A stretch of DNA of 64,000 nt, from assembly GCA_017084465.1 (NCBI GenBank), contig CP070896.1, positions 4,577,501 through 4,641,500 of the forward strand. The letters are read 5' to 3'. Positions 30,860 to 41,233 of this stretch are shown here, one piece after another. Origin of the DNA: Lacrimispora xylanisolvens. GTDB taxonomy: Bacteria; Bacillota; Clostridia; Lachnospirales; Lachnospiraceae. Numbering within the stretch: position 1 is the first letter of the stretch; the number at the start of each line of letters is the position of its first letter. The translations under genes and the position numbers were made by a program. The notes under the pieces are model-generated. The model searched no databases and was not told the DNA's origin. It saw only the letters and a list, made by a program, of their open reading frames with translations.

Positions 30860-31570
30860 ATGAGATTGAATCGGTTAACAGAAAATATATATTATACGGA
30901 ATGCGATTCCAACAGCGATCGCCCCGTTTTGGGTTATATCAATGGGGATCGATGTTCGGTAATGGTGGATGCAGGCAATTCTGGGAATCATGTGAAAGAT
31001 TATAATTTTTTTCTTTCCCAGCAAGGTTTAAAGAAGCCCCAATATTGTGTCATCACACACTGGCATTGGGATCATACATATGGGCTGCATGCCGTTGATG
31101 CGGAAACAATTGCACATACAAAAACCAACCAGGAATTGGTCAGAATGTCTTTCTGGGAATTTACTGATTCCAAAATGAAAGAGCGGCTGGTATCCGGCGA
31201 AGAAATTGCGTTTGCAGATGAGCACATTCGGGCAGAGTATCCAAAATTAATAGAAATAAAGGTAGTTCCGGCACTGATAACCTTTGAGCAGAAAATGGTA
31301 TTGGACTGCGGAAGCATTACGTGCGAATGTATGCACCTTCCCTCCGCCCATAGTGATGATTCTGTGGCTGTTTTCATTCCAGAGGAAAGAGTGATATTTT
31401 TAGGTGATATTTATAATGATGACTTTTACCAAAATCATTACAGAGATCTGGAAAAAACAAAACAATTATATGAGGAATTATGTATGATTGACTTTGAGTT
31501 GGCAGTGGTGGGTCATAGTGAGCCGGTTAGGAAAGAAAATATTTTGAACTTTTTACACCGGTTCTTTTAA
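30860..31570 (+). CDS. MBL-fold metallo-hydrolase
   Basis: A 236-residue metallo-beta-lactamase-fold protein. The metal motif HWHWDH (about residues 62-67) matches HxHxDH. Further ligands appear as PSAHSDDSV, the conserved Asp in FLGDIYND, and the His in VVGHSEPV near the end. The substrate cannot be told from the sequence. Family members hydrolyse thioesters, lactones, phosphodiesters or beta-lactams. It starts 10 bases after the HPr-like gene and ends 28 bases before the MazG-like gene, so all may share a transcript. Confidence 0.88.
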   Translation: MRLNRLTENIYYTECDSNSDRPVLGYINGDRCSVMVDAGNSGNHVKDYNFFLSQQGLKKPQYCVITHWHWDHTYGLHAVDAETIAHTKTNQELVRMSFWEFTDSKMKERLVSGEEIAFADEHIRAEYPKLIEIKVVPALITFEQKMVLDCGSITCECMHLPSAHSDDSVAVFIPEERVIFLGDIYNDDFYQNHYRDLEKTKQLYEELCMIDFELAVVGHSEPVRKENILNFLHRFF

Positions 31571-31598
31571 AATCAGGATAAAGTAAGAGGGAATAATA

Positions 31599-31940
31599 GT
31601 GACACAAGATACAATAAATAAGATATTGCAATTCCGTGATGAACGCGACTGGAGACAATTTCATAATCCGAAAGATTTAGCCATATCAATCTCTCTGGAA
31701 GCGGCTGAACTATTAGAAGTTTTCCAGTGGAGTGCTGAGGATGTGAAATGCACAGAGAAGATGGACAAGATAAGAGAAGAATTAGCTGATGTAATAAATT
31801 ACTGTGTGCTTATGGCAGATGCATGTGATCTTGATATAGATGAGATTGTACAGGCAAAGATTAAGAGAAACAATGAAAAGTATCCAGTAGAATTAGCGAA
31901 GGGCAACAAGGAAAAGTATGATCAACTGAAACAGAGATGA
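31599..31940 (+). CDS. MazG-like nucleotide pyrophosphohydrolase
   Basis: A 113-residue all-alpha NTP pyrophosphatase of the MazG/RS21-C6 (dCTP pyrophosphatase-like) superfamily. Metal-binding acidic motifs EAAELLEVFQW and EELADVINYCVLMAD fit ExxE and ExxD. Such enzymes cleave (d)NTPs to monophosphates and are found in house-cleaning and phage-defence settings. The start is GTG at 31599. It lies directly upstream of the HNH/helicase/NUDIX run, which supports a joint role in nucleotide or DNA metabolism. Confidence 0.88.
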   Translation: MTQDTINKILQFRDERDWRQFHNPKDLAISISLEAAELLEVFQWSAEDVKCTEKMDKIREELADVINYCVLMADACDLDIDEIVQAKIKRNNEKYPVELAKGNKEKYDQLKQR

Positions 31941-31993
31941 TTCAGAGAAACGAATAGCATCAGTTCACGTAAGACAAGGGGGGGTGAGGATAA

Positions 31994-33163
31994 ATGCCTC
32001 AATTTGATTATGGAAAAATCGGATATCAATTAAATATTGATGGCAAGTATTATAACAGTCTTGATATAGAAGCATTCTCTCTTATGATGAAAAACCCATC
32101 ATACTGCTATAAGTTCTATTGGCTTGAGGCAATCGTTCATTTAATTTCAGAAGGCTTAAAAGAGACCAGCTTTAACGATATTATTGATGAGATGATTGCG
32201 AATGCATGGTATACGGTTTTAGAATTTCATATTCATCTAAGCGGTGTGATTGAAGGCCGGATAAAAGATGGGTTGGAAAGAGCTGTATTTACGCTACAGG
32301 AGTTAAGCCAGCTTCCAGGAAATGCATCCAAGGTAGAAATTAAGAATAAAATTAAACAGTATGATAAAGAATTAGCACTTTATAAAGATCAGTTAACTCA
32401 TATGGTTCCGTATCGGGCGCTTTCAGGATTTTTTGATAAGTGTAATGAAAGAGCGGATTGGGGTAGTACTCAAAGAATGGTTTCTTATATCGAACGTGTC
32501 AATCAGATATCATTACTGCCCTATACGCTTGGAACAGGAAGTAAACTTAAGAAAGAAGTCTATTTTAATGAAGCATGGATCAAGATGATTCAGGACAATA
32601 CCGTATCAATTCTTGGCTGGATTCAGTATGAAAAGGTAAAGTGGCTTCAGAATAATAATCCTGAAGTCCCAGGACTTATATATAAGCTGGCACCAATGGA
32701 TGAAAAAATGCGCAGGCTTAATAGCGTTAGGAGACTTTGGGAAGCTGTTTTGGATGAGAAACCTATCGTGGATGTCTTTAAGAATTCACAAATAGTAAAG
32801 GGAAGTTACGATGTGGATCATTTTATTCCTTGGTCCTTCGTAATGAACGATGAATTATGGAATTTAATGCCTATGGATTCCGCTTTAAATTCATCGAAAA
32901 GTAATAAGCTTCCAAAGTGGGATCCTTTTTTTGGACGATTTGCAGGTAACCAGTATATTTTGTATGGCATAATTCATGATGAAAGAAAGCCAGGTATTAG
33001 AAAAAAGTACGAGTCTTGCTTTCGGGATAATTTGCATTCCATATGGGCTAATCAGGAGCTATATAGAAAGGGAAATTCTAAAGAGGAATTTTATCATATT
33101 CTTGAGAAAAACATGCAGCCGGTCTATGATTCGGCAAGAAGACAAGGGTACCAAATTTGGTAA
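31994..33163 (+). CDS. HNH endonuclease-domain protein
   Basis: A 389-residue protein with an HNH nuclease near the C-terminus. DVDHFIPWSFV (about residues 274-284) supplies the DH pair. ELWNLMPMD and NSSKSNKLP (about 289-310) supply the Asn-Leu and KSNKLP elements. The long N-terminal region is mainly helical and unlike known domains that I recognise; it may sense or bind a partner. The ATG follows AGGGGGGGTGAGG. It is 15 bases upstream of the PLD-helicase gene, so the two are probably co-expressed as a nuclease-helicase pair. Confidence 0.85.
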   Translation: MPQFDYGKIGYQLNIDGKYYNSLDIEAFSLMMKNPSYCYKFYWLEAIVHLISEGLKETSFNDIIDEMIANAWYTVLEFHIHLSGVIEGRIKDGLERAVFTLQELSQLPGNASKVEIKNKIKQYDKELALYKDQLTHMVPYRALSGFFDKCNERADWGSTQRMVSYIERVNQISLLPYTLGTGSKLKKEVYFNEAWIKMIQDNTVSILGWIQYEKVKWLQNNNPEVPGLIYKLAPMDEKMRRLNSVRRLWEAVLDEKPIVDVFKNSQIVKGSYDVDHFIPWSFVMNDELWNLMPMDSALNSSKSNKLPKWDPFFGRFAGNQYILYGIIHDERKPGIRKKYESCFRDNLHSIWANQELYRKGNSKEEFYHILEKNMQPVYDSARRQGYQIW

Positions 33164-33178
33164 AAGGGGTATGGGTAC

Positions 33179-36100
33179 ATGACAAAAGAAAAATTGGCTG
33201 AAATTAGGAATGGGTTTGAAACGGCATATGTTGATGGAACGTTTTCTTCTAATCTGGCTTATAAGCCTCAGTTTATTTCAAATAATCATAAAGAAGGTAA
33301 AAGTACTATCGACTATAGAGAATGAGCTTTTAACATGTGATCAGTTTCAAATAAGTGTTGCTTTTATAACAATGGGGGGAATTACTCCTCTACTTCAGAC
33401 GTTAAAGGAACTTGAGGAGAAAAACATTCCTGGAGAGGTTTTAACTACTAATTATTTGAATTTTAGTGAACCTAAGGCACTAAAAAAGTTAAATGAACTT
33501 AGAAATATTACTCTTAGAATGTTTGATGTAGAAGCAGCTGATAAAGGATTTCATACGAAGGGTTATATATTTAAAAAGGAAGAAATCTATCGAATTATAA
33601 TTGGTAGTTCTAATATTACAAGCGCAGCATTAACAATTAATCGAGAATGGAATACAAGAGTTATATCTACTGAGCAGGGAGAGATGGCGCAGGAAATTAT
33701 TGAAGAATTCTATGAACTTTGGGACTCCAGATATTCACTTGAGTTTGATGAATTTTATGAAAATTATGAAGAACGATACAATTTCATTAAACACCAACGT
33801 AAGATTGCCAGGCAAGACGAGATTCCATCTATTGAAAAATACAGATTGCAGCCAAATAATATGCAGGTTGGGTTCATTACAAATCTTAGAAAGATATTAG
33901 ATACTGGCAAAGAAAGAGCACTTTTGATTTCAGCGACAGGAACAGGAAAAACTTATGCTTCAGCATTTGCAATGCGTGAGCTTGCATTTAAAAGAGTATT
34001 ATTTTTAGTTCATAGAGGGCAGCTTGCACGTCAGTCCAGGAAATCTTATCAAAAGGTATTTGCTAATTCAGTCTCAATGGGGTTAGTCGGAGCTGGGTAT
34101 CATGAATATGATTGTGATTTTGTATTTGCAACAGTACAGACTTTGAACAGAGATGAACATTTATTTAAATATAATTATGATGAGTTTGATTGTATTATAC
34201 TGGATGAAGCTCATCATATCTCTGCAGATACTTATCAAAAAGTAATGAATTATTTCAAACCTAGGCTTTGGCTTGGCATGACGGCAACCCCTGATACGCG
34301 AAATGATAATGTTGCGGAAAAGAATATTTATGAAATTTTTAATTATCAAATAGCTTATGAGATTCGTCTTCAGCAGGCTATGGAAGAAAATATGCTCTGC
34401 CCATTTCATTATTTTGGAATCAGTGACATTTCAATGATGGATGATAAGAAGATTAACGCCAAAAACATTAGTGAAAGAGATTTTAGTCAGTTAACAGGGA
34501 CTGAGCGAGTACGACATATTATTGAGCAGGCATATTATTACGGATATAGTGGCGATAGAGTAAAGGGATTAATATTTTGTGGCCGAATAGACGAGTCCGA
34601 AGAACTATCAGCAAAATTTAATCAGATCATTAACCCATCAAATGGTAAATTATACAGAACAATCGCCTTGAATGGCAGTGCCTCTGAGGAGGAACGGCAA
34701 GAAGCATTTGAGAGATTGGCAATGGATGAAGATGATGATTTTGAAAACAGGCAGCCTTTGGATTACATATTTTCAGTGGAAATTTTAAATGAAGGTGTAG
34801 ATATTGTAGAAGTTAATCAGGTAATTATGCTTCGACCTACAAAGTCACCTATTGTATTTATACAGCAGTTAGGAAGAGGCCTTAGGAAAGCAGAAGGAAA
34901 AGAGTATGTTGTAATTCTAGATTTTATTGGTAATTATAATAACAACTTTATGATTCCAGTCGCATTATCAGGAGATCGTTCTTATAATCCAGACACGATT
35001 CGTAAATATATTATTAGTGGAAACAGTACGATACCAGGTGCTTCTACGGTCCATTTTGACGAGATTGCAAAAGAAAAGATATTCTCATCCATTGATAAGA
35101 TTAAAGGAATCAAATCCATTATCAGAGAAAGCTATATTTCTTTGAAAAATCGATTAGGTAGAGTTCCATATCTTTTAGATTTCTACGAAAATGGAGAAAC
35201 AGATCCACTTGTAATTATCAGAGAATATAAGACCTATCAAAGTTTCTTAGTGTCTGTAGAGAAAGAGCTTTATATGGAGAGGATAACAGAACAGGAATTG
35301 ATTACCTTAGAGTATTTATCGAAAACGATACTGAGTGGAACAAGACCATATGAACTTGAAATATTAAAGCGCTTTTTAAACCATGAAGTAATCTATGTGG
35401 ATGATATTAAACAGGAGTTTCAGGATACATACGGGTATGAGCTTGACTTAACCTCTTTTAATAATGCGATAGAAGTTCTACAAGGAAAATTTGTAAGTAA
35501 AGAGGAAGAGTACAAAAAATACTGCCACATTGATATTGTTAATTATGATGCAAAGAGAACATTACAAAGGCTTAAGGGTTTTACGGACCGTCTTCTCCAT
35601 ATGGAATTCTTCAAACAGGTCAATGATATTATTGAAGTTGGACTTAGAAGATATAAGGAAAGGTATTTATTTAATCAGGAAAATGGCACGCCATTTGTTT
35701 TGTATGAAAAATATTCTAGGCGTGATGTGAGCCTTTTAATGAATTGTGGTAAGGATTTATCCTCAATTATGTATGGTATGAAGCGAATTGATGAAGATGT
35801 GTTTATTTTTGTAACATATCATAAAGAGGAAAGTTCTGATGATAAAAATTATGTTGATGGAAAACCGGATTATGCTGATGCCTTTGAAGATAATATGATC
35901 TTTCGATGGGATTCTCAGATAGGAAGAGGAATTAATAGTTCTTATGTTGCGGATGTGATGACAGCACAGAGAAAACATCTTTTAGTTAAGAAAAGTGATG
36001 CAGAAACAGACTTCTATTATGTAGGACAGTTTGAAATAATAGAGGCAAAACCAGCTCGCAAGAACGATAATTATGGAAAAGAACGTGATATCGCAAAGTT

Positions 36101-36188
36101 CCAAATGAAGATGCATCATGCGGTTAGAGAGGATCTTTTGCGTTATTTGCAAAGTAATATTAAAAAAGAGGAAGTGAAGGCAGAATGA
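33179..36188 (+). CDS. PLD-nuclease / DEAD-helicase / DUF3427 protein (one frame break near the start)
   Basis: Superfamily 2 helicase of about 1,002 residues. The N-terminal domain is PLD-like: HTKGYIF then IIGSSNIT fits the HxK...GSxN half-site. Helicase motifs follow: Walker A ATGTGKT, DEAH in ILDEAHHIS, MTATPD, EGVDIVEVNQV and QQLGRGLRKAEGK. A DUF3427-type C-terminal region ends the protein. The N-terminal 40 residues are in another frame; the break near 33303 lies in an A run (GGTAAAAGTAC). The ATG at 33179 gives MTKEKLAEIRNGFE. It overlaps the NUDIX gene by ATGA. This architecture is common in defence islands; the specific system is unnamed here. Confidence 0.88.
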
Positions 36189-36586
36189 AAATAGTTAGAG
36201 TAGTAGCTGCAGTGATTAAGGATGTAAATGTAAAGGGAGAACCAATTATTTTTGCTACCCAACGAGGTTATGGCGATTTAAAAGGTGGTTGGGAATTTCC
36301 TGGTGGAAAAATTGAAGATGGTGAGACTCCGCAAGAGGCACTAGTGAGAGAGATAAAGGAAGAATTAGATACAGAGATCTCAGTAGGAGAGTTGATCCAT
36401 ACAATTGAATATGATTATCCAACATTTCATCTGTCTATGGATTGTTTCTGGTCAGAAATTGTTGCAGGGAATCTGGTTTTGAAAGAGCATGAGGATGCAA
36501 AATGGTTGACGAAGGAAGAAATGAATTCTGTAGGCTGGTTACCTGCGGATATAACGTTAGTAGATAAAATCCGTATGTCTATATAG
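36185..36586 (+). CDS. NUDIX hydrolase, MutT-like
   Basis: A 133-residue NUDIX hydrolase with an intact box: GGKIEDGETPQEALVREIKEEL fits GX5EX7REUXEEXGU (start about residue 38). WEFPGGKIE and the short length are typical of 8-oxo-dGTP/(deoxy)nucleoside triphosphate diphosphatases. It starts within the stop codon overlap of the helicase, so its production is coupled. The pairing with the PLD-helicase suggests that its product supports that protein, perhaps by altering nucleotide pools or hydrolysing a signal nucleotide; this is inference. Confidence 0.92.
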   Translation: MKIVRVVAAVIKDVNVKGEPIIFATQRGYGDLKGGWEFPGGKIEDGETPQEALVREIKEELDTEISVGELIHTIEYDYPTFHLSMDCFWSEIVAGNLVLKEHEDAKWLTKEEMNSVGWLPADITLVDKIRMSI

Positions 36587-36624
36587 ATAGTCATATCTAT
36601 AATCGTTTAAAGTGGGTGATAATT

Positions 36625-36973
36625 TTGAAAGAACGTTCAGAAGTAATAGCTTTATGTATGAAATTAAGAAGTCTATGAGGATTATCCCTTTCACGATAGT
36701 AACTGGACATTAATTCGCCATAAGACCAATAAGAAAGCATTTGCCTGGATCTATGAGAGGGAAGGAAATATCTGGATAAACGTTAAATGTGACCCAGAGT
36801 GGAGAGATTTCTGGAGAAGCACATTTACTTCTGTAATACCGGCCTATCATCAAAATAAAGAACATTGGAATTCCATAATTCTCGATGGAACAATTCCAGA
36901 TAAAGATATTATCAGAATGATTGGAGAGAGTTATGAGCTTACAAAAGACAAAAAGAAATCAGTTAAGAATTAA
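36625..36973 (+). CDS. MmcQ/YjbR-family protein (frame break near 36670)
   Basis: About 115 residues when repaired, with a TTG start at 36625. After the break the sequence reads YEDYPFHDSNWTLIRHKTNK, then AFAWIYEREGNIWINVKCDP and NKEHWNSIILDGTIPD, which are hallmarks of the MmcQ/YjbR (DUF419) family with a double-wing-like fold. The first 15 residues (MKERSEVIALCMKLRS) are in another frame. The stop at 36971 overlaps the DUF2809 gene. Family function is unclear; DNA binding has been proposed. Confidence 0.75.
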
Positions 36974-37331
36974 GTATGGGCTTGCATTTGTATTGCTCCT
37001 GTTTATAGAAGTGATAATTGCGTTATATGTACATGATTCTTTTATACGACCATATGTAGGAGATATGTTGGTAGTGATTTTAGTGTATAGCTTCACCAGG
37101 ATCTTTATACCAGAAAAATGCAGATTACTTCCAGTATATGTATTCTTATTTGCAGCAGGAGTTGAAGTGTTGCAATATTTCAAATTAGTACACGTACTTG
37201 GGCTGGAAGATAACAGGTTTTTAAGAATCGTATTAGGTTCGGTGTTTGATCTAAAGGATATTGCATGTTACGGTGCTGGGTGTATTTTGCTTGAAGTATT
37301 CGAGAGGAAAAAAAGTAAAATTATACGTTAA
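36933..37331 (+). CDS. DUF2809 membrane protein
   Basis: A 132-residue protein with about four membrane spans (starting LAFVLLLFIEVIIALYV). The family signature is visible in VGDMLVVILVYSFTR, AAGVEVLQYFKLVHVLGL and GSVFDLKDIACYGAG. I chose the ATG at 36933 after GGAGAG; an ATG at 36921 is also in frame. Function is unknown. It overlaps the end of the MmcQ-like gene and closes the run that begins with the HPr-like gene. Confidence 0.82.
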   Translation: MSLQKTKRNQLRIKYGLAFVLLLFIEVIIALYVHDSFIRPYVGDMLVVILVYSFTRIFIPEKCRLLPVYVFLFAAGVEVLQYFKLVHVLGLEDNRFLRIVLGSVFDLKDIACYGAGCILLEVFERKKSKIIR

Positions 37332-37463
37332 AACGACTGAACACCACGTTAGATACAACGTAAGGTCGCTTGTCTATACGAAACCAATACTGGTAAGAAT
37401 AAAAGTAGTATGTTATTATTAAAATAGTATGTTTTAGAAATCCTGCAGAAAGGAATACAGGGC

Positions 37464-39101
37464 ATGGAATTTAAAAAAAATTTACCGATAGGCAATGACG
37501 ATTTTCGGAAGTTACGCGAAAATGGTTCCTATTATGTAGATAAATCCTTAATGATTAAGGATTTTATTGAGATGAAAGATGAAGTGGCGTTGATTGCTCG
37601 TCCCAGAAGATTCGGAAAGACGCTGAATATGACGATGCTCAGGGAATTTTTTGACATCGAAACGGATAGCAGAGATATTTTTGACGGTCTGGCAATTATG
37701 GATACAAAATATGCCTGTCGGATTAATTCCTGCCCGGTAATCTATTTTACGTTTAAGGACTGCAAAGGAACCACTGCAGAGGAATTGTTACTCCTTGTTA
37801 AGCAGAAACTTTATAAGGAGTATTTGCGGTATGAGAAACTTCTTCGTGACAAGATGGATAGGGACTCATTTGAAACAAAAGATTTTTATGCTATGATAGA
37901 TGTTCTGAGAGAACCGCAGGCATCTCACGCTCTTTACTCCACAGCAATACAACAGTTGACTCAATTTGTAAAAGACGCTTACAATCGAAAGCCGATTCTT
38001 TTAATTGACGAATACGACCAGCCAATCATGAGCAGTTATGAATTTGGCTATCATCATGAAGTTGGAACATTCTTCTCCAATCTTTATGGAAGTGCGATGA
38101 AAGGGAATGAAGCATTAAGCCAGGCACTTCTTACCGGCGTACAGAGAGTGGCAAAAGAAAGCATCTTTTCTCAGTTTAATAATGCCAGAGTTTATACCGT
38201 CCTGCATAAGCAATATTCCTTATATTTTGGACTTACTGTTATGGAAACAGAAAACTTTTAGCTGATTATAACCTTACATTAAATGAAAGTGTACAAAAGA
38301 AGTATGATGGCTATCGTTTTGGAGGCGTAGAGATGTATAATCCATGGTCCGTATTAAATTATGTGGACATTGGTTATCTGGATAACTATTGGATTAATAC
38401 ATCCTCTAATTTTTTGATCAAAAAGGCGCTGGGAGTGGCGGATAAACGGTTTTGGACTGACTTTGACCAACTGGTCTTAGGAAGAGAAATACCAATATGG
38501 CTTACATTGGAAACTTCGTATATAGAGAGGGATAGTAATTATAGTTTGTGGGGGCTTTTAGTCAACTCTGGCTATTTGACGGCGTTAAAGCGAATTGATT
38601 CCAATACGGCAGTGGTGAAAATCCCTAATGATGAAGTAATGTCTGAGTTTCAAATATTGATAGCTGAAATATCAGGAGTGGACGGAATGGACTTGCAGCA
38701 AATGCTCGCTTGTCTGATTAACAAAGATATGAAGCGGTTTTTTGAATTGTATCAGGACATCGTTATATCTTGTACCAGTTACATGGATGCCAAGGAAAAT
38801 GCGTATCACATGCTGTTTTTTAGGAATGTGTATTACACTGAGAGGGACTTATAAGGTAACCAGCAATATAGAAGTGGGTTATGGGAGAAGTGATATAACT
38901 TTGGAAGCTCTGTTGCCTGCTTATAACCATGTAATTATTGAATTTAAGCAAGGAGAAAATTTGGAGCAGCTTAAGGAAGATGCATTACAGCAGATAATAG
39001 ATAATCAATATTATACCGGACTATCGGGTGAGGTCGTATGTGTTGGAATAGCACATAATAAAAAACGATGCAGTATCGCGTATAAGATTATTTCTTTATA
39101 A
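37464..39101 (+). CDS. AAA-ATPase-like / PD-(D/E)XK nuclease (DUF1703) protein, copy 2 (two frame breaks)
   Basis: Paralogue of the gene at 28726, about 546 residues when repaired, with the same Walker A-like RPRRFGKTLN, Walker B PILLIDEYDQP and nuclease core GYGRSDITLEALLPAY then VIIEFKQGE. Frame breaks are near 38253 (one A missing, METEKLLADY) and near 38818 (one T extra, MLFLGMCITL). The two copies are nearly identical in the C-terminal half but differ strongly around residues 90-175. The 5' flank also resembles copy 1 (ACTGGTAAGA, then TATGTTATTAT). Confidence 0.85.
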
Positions 39102-39122
39102 TATTTACATTAGTATAAGAAA

Positions 39123-39149
39123 AAGCGGAGGTATGAAAATCCTCCGCTT
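39123..39149. terminator. Bidirectional terminator between convergent genes
   Basis: AAGCGGAGG (39123-39131) pairs perfectly with CCTCCGCTT (39141-39149), between AAA-ATPase copy 2 and the DUF2798 gene. Confidence 0.75.
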
Positions 39150-39195
39150 ATCAATTTATAATGATAGCCAACAAGCATCTTATAGTTTCACCGAA

Positions 39196-39654
39196 TTATA
39201 CAGTCTCTGCTTCTCTAAAAATAAGTCGAAAAACAAGTCTGACAACTGGCCCGCAATAAAACATCTGATATAAAATTGCCATTGGGAAATTTATTGCCCA
39301 CGCCTGTATCCAGGTTCCCAACCCTGGCTCTTTGAAAAGTATCGTCGCGATCAGACTCATAACCGGGCACATAATGCAACATATGCAGATCGATATTGCA
39401 TATGTAATAAATTGAGGTCTGTCATCCGGTCTTACCACTTTAAAAGCAAGCATCTTTGCTACTCTTCCTACCACAAAATATTCCAAAATAAATGCGATTG
39501 GAGCCATGACAGGCAATTCATGAAGTGCAGCAATAAATGTCCCGGTTGTAATCTCTCTCATATTCAGGGCGACGTTGTAAACAATCATTCCATATACCAT
39601 TACAACTGCCATGATAGCAGTAAAAATGACGTCTTGAAATTTGTTTTTTGGCAT
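39196..39654 (-). CDS. DUF2798 membrane protein
   Basis: A 152-residue protein with four membrane spans in two similar halves (FTAIMAVVMVYGMIVYN near the start; CIMCPVMSLIATILF later), as in the DUF2798 family. The start at 39654 (MPKNKFQD) follows AAGGAGGATT on the minus strand. An in-frame ATG 45 bases upstream lacks a site. Function is unknown. It stands alone between convergent and LysR genes. Confidence 0.85.
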   Translation of the reverse strand: MPKNKFQDVIFTAIMAVVMVYGMIVYNVALNMREITTGTFIAALHELPVMAPIAFILEYFVVGRVAKMLAFKVVRPDDRPQFITYAISICICCIMCPVMSLIATILFKEPGLGTWIQAWAINFPMAILYQMFYCGPVVRLVFRLIFREAETV

Positions 39655-39851
39655 AAAAAAATCCTCCTTAATGATTATGAATGTGTTGTTCGTTATCATC
39701 CGGGAGGAGTGTGCGTTTCCAATTATGTACCATATTTAAAATTAGCTCAATAAGTATAACACAAAAATTAATATCATGAAAGCTTTTATTTTGTTTTTTT
39801 ATAAATTCATATTCCCCAGCCTGGCTCCAGGCATTCTCACTGCTTACTGTT

Positions 39852-40744
39852 TCAGAACTCTGGGGACAGTATCATCTGTTTCAATGCATTTGCAGCAATG
39901 CTCAGGCAGCGGCTTGTATTTTCCACCAGACAGATGCTGCGCCTTGGAATCGGTTCTTCCAGAGGGATGGAGAAAACCTCCCCGTTTTCAAGGGCTTCTT
40001 TGGCGAAGCGTTCCGGGATAAAACCGATACCAAGGTCATTTTTAATCATAGGCATCAGCTGATTGGTTGATGCCACTTCTATATCCGGCTTAAAAACCAG
40101 ATCATACTTTAAGAGCAGGTTTGAATAAAACTCATAAGTCACGGTATCCTTACCAAGACAGACAAATGGGTACTGAATTAACTCCGACAGATGGTGGGGG
40201 GTGTCTTTTAAGAAGGAATAATGTTTCCCCCCAATCAATATTTCCTGAAACGACTTCAGACATGTTTCTTTCAGTGGGGGTTTGATATTAGAAGGAGTGG
40301 TCACAACTGCAAAGTGGACCAGACGGTTCTTTAGAACCTGGATTGCCTGTGGTGTGGAGTGAGTAAGAATGCGTAGATGGATACCGGGATGGGTACTGTG
40401 AAATGCCCCAAGTATGGGGAGAAGATGACCGTGAAGGGCAGTATCACTGACACTGATGGTTATCGTACCTCCGCTTAAGTTTTATCATTGATCAGTTCCA
40501 GCTCAGCCGCTCTGAACTGCTCCTGGGCAATTTTTACATGGGAATAGAGCTTCTCCCCCTCTGGTGTCAAAGAGATGCCGCGGTTGGATCGCACGAAAAG
40601 CTTACACCCTAATTGATGTTCTAGATTATTTATGAAGCGTGAAATATTGGACTGGTTGGCTGAAAGGAGCCCGGCGGCCCTGGAAAAGCTTTTGCATGTA
40701 GCGACATAATAAAAAATTCTGTAATAATCATATGTAATATCCAT
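39852..40744 (-). CDS. LysR-family regulator, probably of the 4-hydroxybutyrate operon (one frame break)
   Basis: LysR regulator, about 298 residues when repaired. The N-terminal winged HTH reads YYRIFYYVATCKSFSRAAGL, then NQSNISRFINNLEHQLG. The C-terminal co-inducer domain ends near 39852. The frame breaks near 40480, where GATAAAACTT needs one more A (NDKNLSGGT). It is divergent from the sucD operon with a 489-base spacer carrying a palindromic site, so control of that operon is the natural inference. It resembles the LysR at 48759 in its FYYVA N-terminus. Confidence 0.88.
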
Positions 40745-41216
40745 AAATCCCCCTTTTACCTGCTATATAAATATTAGATAACTAACATACAATAAATACA
40801 TTTTACATATATTAACAGCTATTATATACTTCTATATATAAGAAGTAAAGTGTATCCCCATATTTTACCGCAAGACCAACGGTTTCCCGGTCTTTTATTA
40901 ATAATACGAATTTATATCGTTTCGTTCACAATCCGCATATCAAATCCGTCTTTCCATAATAACCTTCCTTATCCGTTTATTGTATCTCTTTATATACGGT
41001 TTTTTTAGCGTTTCCAAGTTAATAAATTAACGATTAATTTTGCGGTTTTATCCATCGAATCATAGGAGTATTGCCGATTTCGGTTAATGCATTGTTAAAA
41101 GTGCCAAAAATGAACCATAAAAAATCCTATTGTTTATGATAAGTTATTAGTATTTTTAAATGCAGGCAAAAGGAATTAGAATGAACCATAGAAACAATGT
41201 TAAAAAAATCACTATC
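40745..41216. promoter_or_regulatory. AT-rich divergent promoter region upstream of sucD
   Basis: No gene is seen in this stretch. The perfect palindrome AAATTAA-CGA-TTAATTT at 41024-41040 fits the size of a LysR-type box. No -35/-10 pair stood out clearly enough to name. A GGAG ribosome site follows at 41219-41222. Confidence 0.5.
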
Positions 41217-41233
41217 AAAGGAGATAACAAAAA

